From: Leishmania mexicana MHOM/GT/2001/U1103
Lineage: Eukaryota; Euglenozoa; Kinetoplastea; Trypanosomatida; Trypanosomatidae
Assembly: GCF_000234665.1 (NCBI RefSeq)
Contig: NC_018331.1
Location: 496,001 to 560,000, forward strand
Direction: 5' to 3'
DNA: 64,000 nt
Shown here: positions 40,816-50,447 of the stretch, one piece after another
Layout of the letters: the number at the start of each line of letters is the position of its first letter
Position numbering within the stretch: the stretch's first letter is position 1
Notes under the pieces: generated by a model
Seen by the model: the letters and a program-made list of their open reading frames with translations, nothing else
Databases searched by the model: none
Told to the model about the DNA's origin: nothing
Translations under genes and position numbers: made by a program

Positions 40816-42117
40816 ATGGGCATCCTAACAAACTGGTACGAAAGCCTCGCGCAGGAGAAGCGGCTGGAGCTGCTTATGACGTTGGGCATGTACGATGAGC
40901 GCGTGTACGAGGTGGTGGAGCGGCATCACCTGGCACCGGATATTCTCCAGACGCTACCGTCTCCCCTCACCGCCCATTTCTTGGCACGCGGCATGTGCTA
41001 CGACGCCATTAACGAGGAGGTGGTTCGCAACTTTGTGCGCATTTGCATGATGCTGTCGCGCTACCATACCGTCGAGGAGGCGTCGACGCTAGCGGAGCTG
41101 ATCGGCAGCTGCGGACTGCCAGAGCAGTATCGTATGCAGATGTTTAACTTTAGTGAGACGTATCGGCACATGATACTCTCACAATCCTACTTCCCTCAGC
41201 GAGCGGTGCTGCGCCTGCTGTCGTACATCTTCTGTGACGATGTTCTCTCCGATGCCGTGGCGCAGCTGCAGTACAAGTCCGACATTTTAAACCATATAAA
41301 CAAGGTGTACGTAACCACACCGGACTTTGTGTCGTGGCGCTTCTCCGTCCGATGCATGTCCCTGGCCGGTGGCTTTAACGAGGACCGTTCAGACGTCGAG
41401 TACACGGAGCTCCTCACGCGGGTTGTTTCGCAGGCGCTGCCCGAGTTTTTCAGCTACTTCCTGGTCGCCTTCTGCTACGCCCGCTTTCGCTTATACCCGC
41501 AGCGGGTGCGCGGTATCACCCCGCGGTGGCTGGTGCGGCAGCGTGCCTGCTTCTCGGCCCTTTACTGCGCTCTTCTTGGTGTTTACTGCAACGTCATCTT
41601 GGAGTACCGGGTGCACGAGCACCGCGTCCTGTACGAGCTGCGCAAGAGTCGAGAGATGCGACGACGCCGCGGTGCTGAGCGCCGCGGCCTCCCGTACGAA
41701 AAGAATCCGTACTTTGACAACCTTGAAGGGGTGACGCGGCGCGTGTACACGATGCAGCTGTCTGCCTACACCTTCACTGGTCTTGGTCTCGCTGTCTCCA
41801 TGCTCCCCTTGACCTCCGTGAAGTTCCCCAAGTTCATGGGCGACGTCGCATGGCGGCATCCGTTCGTGCCGCGGCTCTTTCCAGCTCTGCTTGGCATGCA
41901 CGCCGCCTCGCGCTGCCTCATCCCATTTGTTGTCGCACCGTTCACTGTCGTGAGCCTTGCCATGCACGGCAACTGGGGGACCACCCTGTACGACCGCTAC
42001 GTCGAGCTCCGTATGCGGCTTTGGCATCGGAAGGTGGACGTGGCCTTTGACACGTCGACTGAGATGGATGAGGTGGATATCACCGGCGCTGACACGACAA
42101 GGAAGAGTACCTCTTGA
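40816..42117 (+). CDS. Membrane protein of unknown function
   Basis: A 433-residue protein; the first ATG is at 40816 (MGILTNWYESLAQEKR), seven codons after a TTG that opens the frame. The N-terminal 200 residues are helical and charged, without repeats that I recognise. Three hydrophobic stretches could span a membrane: about 244-262 (CFSALYCALLGVYCNVIL), 313-333 (AYTFTGLGLAVSMLPLTS) and 356-382 (CLIPFVVAPFTVVSLAM). A basic, Arg-rich segment lies between the first and second (KSREMRRRRGAERRG). No signal peptide, and no transporter or enzyme motif. The layout, with a large soluble head, three helices and basic loops, would suit a mitochondrial or organellar membrane protein, but this is a guess. 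The coding sequence is long, intact and has the G+C-biased codons of its neighbours, so it is a real gene. Confidence 0.85.
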   Translation: MGILTNWYESLAQEKRLELLMTLGMYDERVYEVVERHHLAPDILQTLPSPLTAHFLARGMCYDAINEEVVRNFVRICMMLSRYHTVEEASTLAELIGSCGLPEQYRMQMFNFSETYRHMILSQSYFPQRAVLRLLSYIFCDDVLSDAVAQLQYKSDILNHINKVYVTTPDFVSWRFSVRCMSLAGGFNEDRSDVEYTELLTRVVSQALPEFFSYFLVAFCYARFRLYPQRVRGITPRWLVRQRACFSALYCALLGVYCNVILEYRVHEHRVLYELRKSREMRRRRGAERRGLPYEKNPYFDNLEGVTRRVYTMQLSAYTFTGLGLAVSMLPLTSVKFPKFMGDVAWRHPFVPRLFPALLGMHAASRCLIPFVVAPFTVVSLAMHGNWGTTLYDRYVELRMRLWHRKVDVAFDTSTEMDEVDITGADTTRKSTS

Positions 42118-43314
42118 GCTGCTACGGGCAACATCGCTGTCCTTTTGTGAGGGTCGCCATGAGCCGTTTGCGACCGACTGCGGGGGTTTGGGTTTGCGGT
42201 TGCGCGCAGTCGTTTCTCCCCCGACCCACCCTCTTCCCCACCCGACGGACATGCAGCCTCGCCGCCTCAAGAGGCGGCACTCACTTTTAATGGCGTCATT
42301 TCGGAGTCAAGCGCTGCTAATTTCGTTTTTTTTCCTGTTCGCAGAGAACTCGAGGGTGTGGCGGTTCTTCTACCCCCCCCCACTTCACTCGGCTGTCAGT
42401 GCGAATGGCGGTCGACCTTTTCGATGACGCCGCTCAGCATCCTTGTGCATCCTTCACACAAGCATACAGATACACATACACTGCTGCTGCGGTGACGCCG
42501 TTGCAGCCTCGTTAGTCAAAAAGTTGTGATGCGCGTGACGCGGGGGTGAACACTTGACGGGAAAAAGAGAGTGAACCAATCGACTCATCCCACGACTGGC
42601 ACTCACGCCGCTTGCTCCATCGTCGTCTCTCGTCCCCGGCCCTCCTCCTGTTTTTTTTTACTTCACTCGCTCTTTTATTTCGTCGCCCTCCGCCATCGCA
42701 TCTGTGACTTGTGCTTCACCGAAGACATCCGTCGCACACACATACACACACACACACACACGCGTATATCACCAGTAGCAAGTCGTCACTGAGTGCCCTT
42801 CACCACTTCACTCGCCCTCCTGCCCCTTGCCGTCGCTCTTTGGAGGTCCACGTACACATTCATCTACATGTGTCAGCTGCCCCTCACTGGAAGTCCGAAC
42901 ACGGCCCTCGCGTCGACCTCATTTCTCTCACTCTGGCGAAGATGCGAGAGTGTTGGCGCACTGACACACGTGCCCTCTCTTGCGCGATTTGGACAGGGCG
43001 CGCTCGTGTTTTGAGTGCATTGAAACCAAGTTCGTCATCCACTGCCTTGCTGTCGGCACTATCTACACCCCGAACGCTCGCACCTTTGTCCTCTCTTGAT
43101 AGGGACCGTTGCCTTGTTGTTCGTTTTCTCGTCCTTGTGCACTTCTTTCACTCGCTCGGCCGATTTTCATTTTGTTCCGGTGTTGGCGTGTTTCTTCTCG
43201 CCTCAGAACGCCCCCTCTCTGACCACCGCCATCGCCACACGCCGCCCTCCCTCTCCCCCCTTGTCTGTGATCCTCATAACACATGCAGGTTAGCACACAA
43301 TGGGCGAGTGCGAG

Positions 43315-43330
43315 TATATATATATATATT
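43315..43330. repeat. (TA)n microsatellite
   Basis: A TA dinucleotide run of about eight units, similar to the one at 33276-33294. Confidence 0.9.
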
Positions 43331-43858
43331 TTCGTGTCTCCCACGTCCCTCGCCCCCCCCATCACGTGCGCGTTTGCCTCTCTGGCTTGTTTTGTGCGCG
43401 TGTGGTTTGCACGTTGTCTTCTCTCGATTTCTGTCGTCTACCCAAATATACGCATCCTCCTCTTGATCGCCGGTTGTGTGGAGGTGTTGGTGGGAAGGGA
43501 AAGGCGAGAGGGTCCTCTTTCACGCAATCACAGCGGGACGACTCTCACCGGAACATCCCGCGTGCCTGTTGTCGAACGTGCTTTGCTCTCTTCTGCTTCC
43601 ACTCACTCCTGTTACGTGTGCCCTCCTTTTCTGTTGTCCTTTTTTTATTCGCGGTTCTCTCCGAGCCGGTGCGTCCGTGCATGTAGGCGAGTTCGGTCAC
43701 TTACTCTCTTCTCCCCACCTCGTCTTCTCTCTGGTGTGTTGGTGGAGATGGGCGACAGGGACCAGTGCTGCTGCTGCTCGTGTTCATATTCTTTACTTTC
43801 TTGAGCTTCGCAGTTTATACATATGCATGTAGATGTATGTACATATTCTGCTGTTAGC

Positions 43859-44254
43859 ATGGGCGGTGTATTTCCCGGCGGTAGTGACGAGAAGAAGTTA
43901 TGGAAAGCAAACATGAACCGTGATGGCCTTCAAGAGCCTCATCAACCGAATCGTGAACGCCGCATGCTTGCCTTTAACCCTCCGTCTACTTCTGCCGCCT
44001 TCGATAGCCGAAAGGCTCACTTTCCCACCCATGCGTGTTTCTTGGGGACCCCCGCTCATCACGTCCGCATCCGCCTCGTTTTAGAGGCAGAGCCGCCGCG
44101 TCGTGAGACGAACTACCAATCCATAAGGCAAAGACAAACCTCCAAACGTCCGGAGGCGCTCCCCGCCGGTCATTCACGTGGACGTGAGCGCACCACTGTC
44201 GTCCGTCCCCCCCCCCCACCACCACCACTCACCACCCTCAGAGTGGCCAAGTGA
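43859..44254 (+). CDS. Possible small gene in a long gap
   Basis: A 131-codon frame starting at ATG 43859 (an in-frame ATG also lies at 43823) with the product beginning MGGVFPGGSDEKKLW. The predicted protein is hydrophilic and basic, with an N-terminal part that reads like ordinary protein (NRDGLQEPHQPNRERRML) and a C-terminus ending in a proline run derived from a CCA/CCC repeat. It lies on the coding strand in a 2.7-kb gap, but has no recognisable motif and no clear splice signal of its own, so it could equally be untranslated sequence. Confidence 0.25.
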   Translation: MGGVFPGGSDEKKLWKANMNRDGLQEPHQPNRERRMLAFNPPSTSAAFDSRKAHFPTHACFLGTPAHHVRIRLVLEAEPPRRETNYQSIRQRQTSKRPEALPAGHSRGRERTTVVRPPPPPPPLTTLRVAK

Positions 44255-44844
44255 GGGACACCCCCAGCGCTACTTCTCTTTCCTGTGGGGAGGGGTGTAT
44301 GCGTCATGCGCATGTGTGCATGCTCTCTTCAGCCCTTCTGCTGCTGCAGTCCTTCCCCCTCCCTCCTCACCCGCCGAAAAACCTTCAACAAGGATGTTCC
44401 CCGCTCTTCCCTGTCCCGTCTCTCTCTCTGTGTGGGTGGGTGTCTCTGCTCTTCCGTACCGCTTCTGGTGCGCGTCAGCGTTCCTACATGCGAACGCCGC
44501 CACCCATTTTCCCCCTATCACCTCCCTCTCTCCCCCGGACACAAACCGATTGCGATGACCTTTGCGCGTGCATCGGTACCAGCTGCCTTGTTTTCGTTTC
44601 TCGGTTCTCCCCTTCTTGTCGTTCACCTTTCCTCGTAAGCGACACGGGTGTCCGTGGCGTGCTCTCACGCGTCTGCCGCGCGTGATCATTACCGCGTGCC
44701 TGCAGACGCCGACACAAGCATTCCGAGCACCTTCCTTGCTGACCGAAGTTCCGGATAACCTTCTCCTTTTCCTTGGAGGAGGGGGGGGGGCTCTTTGAAC
44801 CCAACACCGGTGCATGCGCGCCTCGCTTGCATCCCTTTCCCACG

Positions 44845-46032
44845 ATGGTTTCCGAATTATATTTCGATGTCCGTGTGACGGGATGCGCGGCGGCTGCATA
44901 TAAGATCAACGAAGCGCGCGTTTGCGTGACGAGTGCGACGAGGGTGCACATGAAAACTGATGATCACCGAAGTCAGATACACATGATGTACCGTGCGCTC
45001 GGCATTCGTCCAGTGGCACCGGCTCCACTGATTCAACCGGCGCTGACCTTACAGAGTCCAAGGCCGCACACCCCTATGGTAGTTCACGAAAAAACCCCGG
45101 CGAAGATTGCCCTTCCAATGCTGCTGAGCGACTCCTCTGGCGACGGATCTTATCTTGCGGGAAAAGAGAGCGTTGGCACGCTGAACATGACCCCACCAGG
45201 CTCTCCGAGAACTCGCACCCTCACCTCTGTGTCTTACATGCACCACCATGCGCACCTGGCGACAAGCGAACTTTCAGTTAGCGTCTTAGCGGCAAGCGCT
45301 CTAAACTTTGCGGCGGCGTGGCGCACGGAGGACAGCATGTGCACGGCGCAAAGGAATCTCATTTACTGCTGTTCGAAGGTGCGGCGTGACTTGGAGCTAG
45401 AGGAGGCAGGCAGCCGCCACCGACTGAGCCAGCTGCTGCTGACCGTGTCGGAACAGATGCACCGATTTGTGGTGATGGGCGAGTACAGCAAATTTGTTGT
45501 CTTCTGCGTCGATCAGGAGCCCGTGTGGCGCCAGGCAGCTCGCCAGCTTCAAAAGGAGAAAGAGGCGCGACTCCGCACGACCAAGAACATCTACTCCCGT
45601 TTCCTCATGGAAGAAGTGGCTCTTTCGGAGAAGTTGTGCATGTTTCAGGAGGCCTCCGACTTTGTCGTGTCGCAGGGCTATGCGGCGCGGGAGCAGCGGC
45701 AGCGTGCCCAGATAGGCGCGGTAAGGCGCCGCTGCGACCGCAAGTCGGCGCCCCAGGTGACGCCTGTGCCGTTCGAACCTCAATCGCATCTGCACCATCC
45801 TCAACACAATAATGAGAGCAATCCTGCCGCCTTGGCAGGCGGCTGGACGCCGCCGCAACTGCAGAGGCCTCGCGACGACTCCACGGATAGGCGATGTGGG
45901 AGCAGCAAGGAACAATTCTCGGAAAATGCGAAGCCGCTCTCTGACACGAAGGTGGACCGGTACAGGCAGCGCTGGCAAGAGATAATCTGGGTCCTTACCA
46001 ACGGTGAGCGGGGAAAGGCGGCGCCGCACTGA
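44845..46032 (+). CDS. Hypothetical protein
   Basis: A 395-residue protein; the first ATG is at 44845 (MVSELYFDVRVTGC), with an open but ATG-free stretch upstream. No family is recognised. Residues about 150-310 are predominantly helical and charged (RRDLELEEAGSRHRLSQLLL; ARQLQKEKEARLRTTKNIYS; a basic REQRQRAQIGAVRRRCDRK). The N-terminal 130 residues contain Pro/Ser-rich sequence with two SP/TP clusters (TPPGSPRTRT). The C-terminus is Pro/Gln/Asp-rich followed by a short hydrophobic helix (RQRWQEIIWVL). Probably cytosolic or cytoskeletal; no membrane span. It is isolated by gaps of 2.7 and 3.6 kb on either side. Confidence 0.8.
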   Translation: MVSELYFDVRVTGCAAAAYKINEARVCVTSATRVHMKTDDHRSQIHMMYRALGIRPVAPAPLIQPALTLQSPRPHTPMVVHEKTPAKIALPMLLSDSSGDGSYLAGKESVGTLNMTPPGSPRTRTLTSVSYMHHHAHLATSELSVSVLAASALNFAAAWRTEDSMCTAQRNLIYCCSKVRRDLELEEAGSRHRLSQLLLTVSEQMHRFVVMGEYSKFVVFCVDQEPVWRQAARQLQKEKEARLRTTKNIYSRFLMEEVALSEKLCMFQEASDFVVSQGYAAREQRQRAQIGAVRRRCDRKSAPQVTPVPFEPQSHLHHPQHNNESNPAALAGGWTPPQLQRPRDDSTDRRCGSSKEQFSENAKPLSDTKVDRYRQRWQEIIWVLTNGERGKAAPH

Positions 46033-49000
46033 AACGCACCACCCGCTGCCTCTTCGGAGGACGATGCGAAGTGCTGGCCGAAAAAGGGAAGCTTGACACC
46101 CGCCGCAGCTACCCGCCGTCCGCAACGGCAAGGAGGCTGTAACCACATGAGGGCAATCGAGGGAGTGAGCACAGGCGTATCTGAAGTCGTCCCGCACTGG
46201 CAAAGGCAGCGACAGAAGTGGTGCCTGCAGCGAGGCGGTCGCCTCGCTGCATGCCAAAGGAAAGATGGCAAGAGAAAAGCGAGCCACTCTGCTGCCGCCC
46301 TAAATGCGGCCGCTCCAGGCCGCGACACGGATGAGGAGGAGCAAAAGCGCGGCGACCGCGAGCGGGGGAGGCCCACGTGAGCGGTCACGCGCACTATCAC
46401 CTCCATGAAGATGCCTAGGTGCACTGGCGACAAGGGAGCTTAGGCTCGATGCGACTGTTCGCCGTCGGTCTTTGCTGCTAGTCGAATTTCCATCCCTGGT
46501 CCTGTCCCATCAGCTGCGACATACTCATGTAGGCGCGCAAGCAAACCCGGCCGCCGATACCCTTTCGCTCGCCTACGAGCCCCGCGTCCTCGACTCTGAC
46601 TGACCTTGTTAAAGGACACCCAGGCAGTGTCTCCACCGAGTGCTTCGACGTGCGCCGTGCTGGACTCGCCTGCCGCGAGCACATCTGAGAGGCATGCACT
46701 TTTCCTCCGTCTTTCTTGTTTTTTCTCTCGTATTCTCTTGATGGCCATGCGTCGCCGATTCGGTGTGACGGACGTCACTCGCGGGTTTACCAGAGGACTT
46801 GCAGACGCCTCAGTGGCCGACTGGCATGCCGCTCATCTATGGATAAAAGCTCGCTGGTTTACACGGCGTATTCCTTCATGGACACTGCTCTACACGTACA
46901 CGTGTTTCTGTGTGTGTGTGTGTGTGGGCGGCTGTCCTGTATGCGTGGCCGCGAGAGACGACCCCACGCTTCGCACATGGTCATCGATGAGGTGGGGTGT
47001 GGCCGATACAAAAAAGAAAAAGAACGCAAGGAGAGCTCCCCTCCTCTCCCCTCACTGCCGTTTCGTTATGTGCGACTTGCGCGTGCCCTCTCTGTCGTCC
47101 CATTTGGCGGTTCCGGGTGGCCGAGTTGGCCTTTTGTTTTCGATCTCACCACCACTGCCGGTGGACGACTTTATTTCTCCGCTGTCATGTTGCCGGTATT
47201 ATTCACGAGTAGTGCATGTGACTTCCTTTTTATAGTTGTTGCTGTGCGTCTCCTTGCCTATCCCTTGCCATCTTTGGCGGTCTCTCTCTTTTCGGCATAG
47301 GAGGAGGGATCAGCCCCCTCCTCCCCCTTGTGTTTGTTTATGTGTGTATGTGCGTTTATGTACTCTCTCTTCAATTTTTTTTTTGGGGGGGCGAGGGGGA
47401 GGGAGGGGCTCGCATTGCATGTAATTTGCGCACTTGCATCTCGCTTTGCGGACGAGGCATTTCTTTTGCGAGGGATGCTCGTGGGTCCGTCTGGGCTAGC
47501 TCGTCCATGTCGCGCGCTCCGACCGCGCGGGGAGAGGTCGTCGTCGTCTCTCGTCTCCCTCTTCACTTCCTCCCCCTCCCCCTTTTCTCTGCCTCATTTT
47601 CCCCCTTTGCGTGTTTTTTTGTTCTCCTGAGCGTGTGCGTCGTTCTTCCCAACTTCTCTATTTTGGCAGTCGCACGCACACGCACACGTTTTTGGTTATC
47701 GGCGCCCATGTGCGTTACCCTTTCGCGTGTTTGCTCTTGCACACCTGTGCGCTCTACTGACATGGGCGTGGTGTTGGGTAGGATGGTGAGGCAAGAGTGC
47801 ACCCCGCACGCACGTGTGTTTGTCTCTCTCTATTGTCTTTGTGTATACACAGATGTATCATTTTTATTCTGTTGTTCATTTTCTGTGTGTGTGTTTACGA
47901 GCTCTCCGTTTTATGTACGCGCCCTTCTCCTCCTTCTCCCCCCCCCCTCTTTCGCCTTTCCTTCGTAGTTTTGTTGTTTGTCTTCATCTTCCTGTGTGCA
48001 TGCTCACACATCACCGCCTCACTCTCCCCCCTCTCCCCTTCGTTTCTCCCTTCTCTCTCCCCCTGCTTGCTGGACGGGTTTGCATCCGAGTCAGTGTCTG
48101 TCTATGTGTGTGTGGGTGGATGTACGAGGAAGATTACTGACAAGTGAAGTTGAGAGGAGGAAAAAGAAAGGCCTAAAAACAAAGAGTTACATGTACACCC
48201 ACTAAGGCATACATACACTCATGCACACGAGGAGGCAAAAAAAAAAACAGTAAGATTCAAGTAAGCGTCGGGGGCGGAGGAGGGGTGAGGTGGCAGCGTC
48301 CATAGGGACCGCTGCCTCTCCCACTGTCTTGCCTCTTGTTGAATTTCCGTGCTGTTGTTGCTTGTCTACCTTCTCCCATCTCTCGCTCGTCCTTCTTGTT
48401 CTCTCCACAGCATCCTTTCTGTGCCTTCGAACTTCGTTTTTGGTGCCTTCATCGGTGCTGCTGTAGTGGCAGTCAATCTCTGTGTAGGTCTACGTGGGCT
48501 GGCCTGCTTGTGGTGTGTTTAATGACGCCGGCTGTCAGCTTGTTTCATCTGTGCAAGGTTTGTGTATGTGCGCGCGACGCAATCTGTGCAGATGTTGCGG
48601 CATGACCTCCTTCGGAGAAGAGCAGAAGGGGAGGTCACGAAGATGCGCGCGAACATGAGGGATATAATCAAGCGTTAAACGAAAGAAAACGGCTGTTATT
48701 ATCGTGCGGGCGGCGGCGAGAGAGGGGGAGCAAACGACACGTTGCTGCCGTCGCGCAACGCGTGCATGCGAAAACAGATACGTGCTACATCCTAATTCTG
48801 AGTCAGCACTTTGCCCTTCGAGGGCATTGGCGGGTAACCTGCCTGTGCTCCAGCCCCAGCGGTATGTTTATAGCAATCGCCGCAAACAGCGAGCATAGCC
48901 GGCTTTTCCCCATCAACGCTAGCATCCACACACCTTCTGCGTCCACCACTCTCTCTCTCAATCCTCTGATATTCTGTTAACATACACACACACACATAGG

Positions 49001-49631
49001 TGCTTCCGTATATCTTCCCTCACCACCTTTGTGCATTTTTATTTTACCCTTCCCCACGATTGCGGCAGTGACCTCCCCCCTTTCCCTTCCTCTCCTTCTC
49101 TCTGCTTAATTTTTTTTATATATTTCGTTCCTTTCTCATACGCTTCCCACCCCACCCCACCTCACCTCACCTCACCTCCACCCCCTCCCTCCCTCTCTCG
49201 TTGCACTCTCTACCGTTCTCCGTTCGCTCTATTTGCCCTTCAACGCTCTGGTGTGGTCTTGGAGCGAGAGGGGCCGGCCACGCGCACGAGCGACAAAGGC
49301 ATGATTTCGTTGGCACCCAAAGACGCATTGTATTCCGCCTGATATCACTCAACCCCTTTCCCCCTCTCTTTGTGTTCCGTGTTCCTCCTGCGTTCCGCAT
49401 TGTACCGCATTTGTGTCTGTGTTGTGGCTTTGGTTTCTTCTTATAGAGTCGAGAGGGTGCTGACCGGGACCGAAAACAGACACACCCCGACAGCGAAGGG
49501 CGCGGAGTCCAGCGCCCAAGGGCTGGAGGACGGACGCGGTTCGTCTCTTCTAACAAGCACAAGAAAAGACGCTGCGGACGGTTTGTCCGGCTCACTTTGG
49601 CGGCGTCAGCGTTCCTGCTGTGCAAGGGCTA
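46033..49631. other. Long intergenic region (3.6 kb), pyrimidine-rich
   Basis: The longest gap in the window. Contains a GT repeat at about 46908-46928, a T run then a G run (47374-47388), a GT patch near 47884-47893, an A run (48238-48246), dense C/T tracts (47560-47610, 48010-48065, 49140-49200) and CA (48982-48999). A minus-strand frame at 46440-46748 (102 codons, MAIKRIREKKQE) is basic and reads like protein in places, but is antisense to the block and has no support. No gene recognised. Confidence 0.5.
49351..49446 (+). promoter_or_regulatory. Candidate trans-splice acceptor of the gene at 49632
   Basis: A long T/C-rich stretch (49351-49443) ending in TTCTTCTTATAG with AG at 49445-49446. 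It predicts a 5' leader of about 185 bases. Confidence 0.55.
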
Positions 49632-50447
49632 ATGCTCAGCACAAGGTTGCAACGCCCCCCGCCGCCGCGCCGCGCGCCGCCGGCGGCTACCCTGGTCAAA
49701 GATGTGAGCTCCGACGCGTACATCTCCTCCCATGTCATCCTCCGTCTGAGCGGCGCAGCCCTAATCTCGCAGCAGCTGCTGCAGATGAAGGACTGGGTGA
49801 GCGACATCAAAATGGCTGTCATCACCGCTGATGACTCCCTCAAAGCAATCTGGACAAGCCCGGCGGTGCAGCTGCCATCGCTGAGTGACGGCGCCACCAC
49901 TGGCGGCGATGATGTGCAGTCGCTCGCCTTCGCCTCCGTGACCCTCTCAAAGCTGGTCGAGGAGCAGGAGACACAGGATGCGTTCTACACGAAGCTCAGC
50001 GAGACAGCCGTTGTGCGTGCAGAGGTCCAGAAGGGGTCTCAAGATGCGAGGCTGCAGCGGTACAAGCAGCAGGTGGAGTGTCAGCTGGCCTCCTCCATGG
50101 CAGACGGCCTATTGCCACAGCAGCAGCGCAAGAACAGTGTTCCACCGGAGAAACGTCAAATTCTGCTGAATCCTTACAGCACCGGGCACCGCAAGCTACC
50201 CCAAACCGCCTCGCAAACTGGGAACCGCCCCCTGCCCTCCGTCAGCACGTCGATGCCGCCTACCATGACCAGTCCGTACCGCACCTCGTCCTCTAGCGCT
50301 GTGTCGGCACCGCAGTCGCCGTCTTCCAGCACACCCGTCGCCGCTAACGGCAATACTCTAGGTACTTCCCCCATTCCTCTGGCGCGGCAGGCTCACCGAG
50401 TCAAGGGGCCGCACTCTGCGGTGCAACGGCTACGCCGCAGCCAGTGA
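49632..50447 (+). CDS. Hypothetical protein, possible C-terminal frameshift
   Basis: A 271-residue protein; the first ATG is at 49632 (MLSTRLQRPPPPRR). The N-terminus is basic and Pro-rich, followed by a helical region (about 25-170) with SQQLLQMKDWVSDIKMAV and a charged stretch (AEVQKGSQDARLQRYKQQVE). Residues from about 175 on are Ser/Pro/Thr-rich and probably disordered. No known domain. The reading frame stops at 50445-50447, but the +1 frame remains open across this point and runs to a TAG at 50579-50581 with protein-like sequence (HGVYSHRRSLRHGNGIDVMH). A single frameshift in the disordered tail (between about 50357 and 50440) may therefore have shortened the protein by some 45 residues, in nature or in the assembly. 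Confidence 0.75.
   Translation: MLSTRLQRPPPPRRAPPAATLVKDVSSDAYISSHVILRLSGAALISQQLLQMKDWVSDIKMAVITADDSLKAIWTSPAVQLPSLSDGATTGGDDVQSLAFASVTLSKLVEEQETQDAFYTKLSETAVVRAEVQKGSQDARLQRYKQQVECQLASSMADGLLPQQQRKNSVPPEKRQILLNPYSTGHRKLPQTASQTGNRPLPSVSTSMPPTMTSPYRTSSSSAVSAPQSPSSSTPVAANGNTLGTSPIPLARQAHRVKGPHSAVQRLRRSQ

Larger units (their letters stand above)
42118..44844. other. Long intergenic region (2.7 kb)
   Basis: Pyrimidine-rich on the plus strand, with a CA repeat at about 42736-42763, a TA repeat (43315-43330), short C runs (42374-42380, 44209-44218) and a CTG/CTC-rich patch near 43770. One ATG-started frame (43859-44254) is listed separately. A T/C-rich tract around 44581-44634 followed by AG at 44637-44638 is the likely acceptor for the next gene. 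Confidence 0.5.

Noticed and set aside
46440..46748. A 102-codon minus-strand frame (MAIKRIREKKQE) in the 46-49.6 kb gap
   Set aside because: Basic and partly protein-like, but antisense to a block in which every other gene is plus, with no motif and no splice-type pyrimidine tract upstream on its strand. Kept only as a remote possibility.
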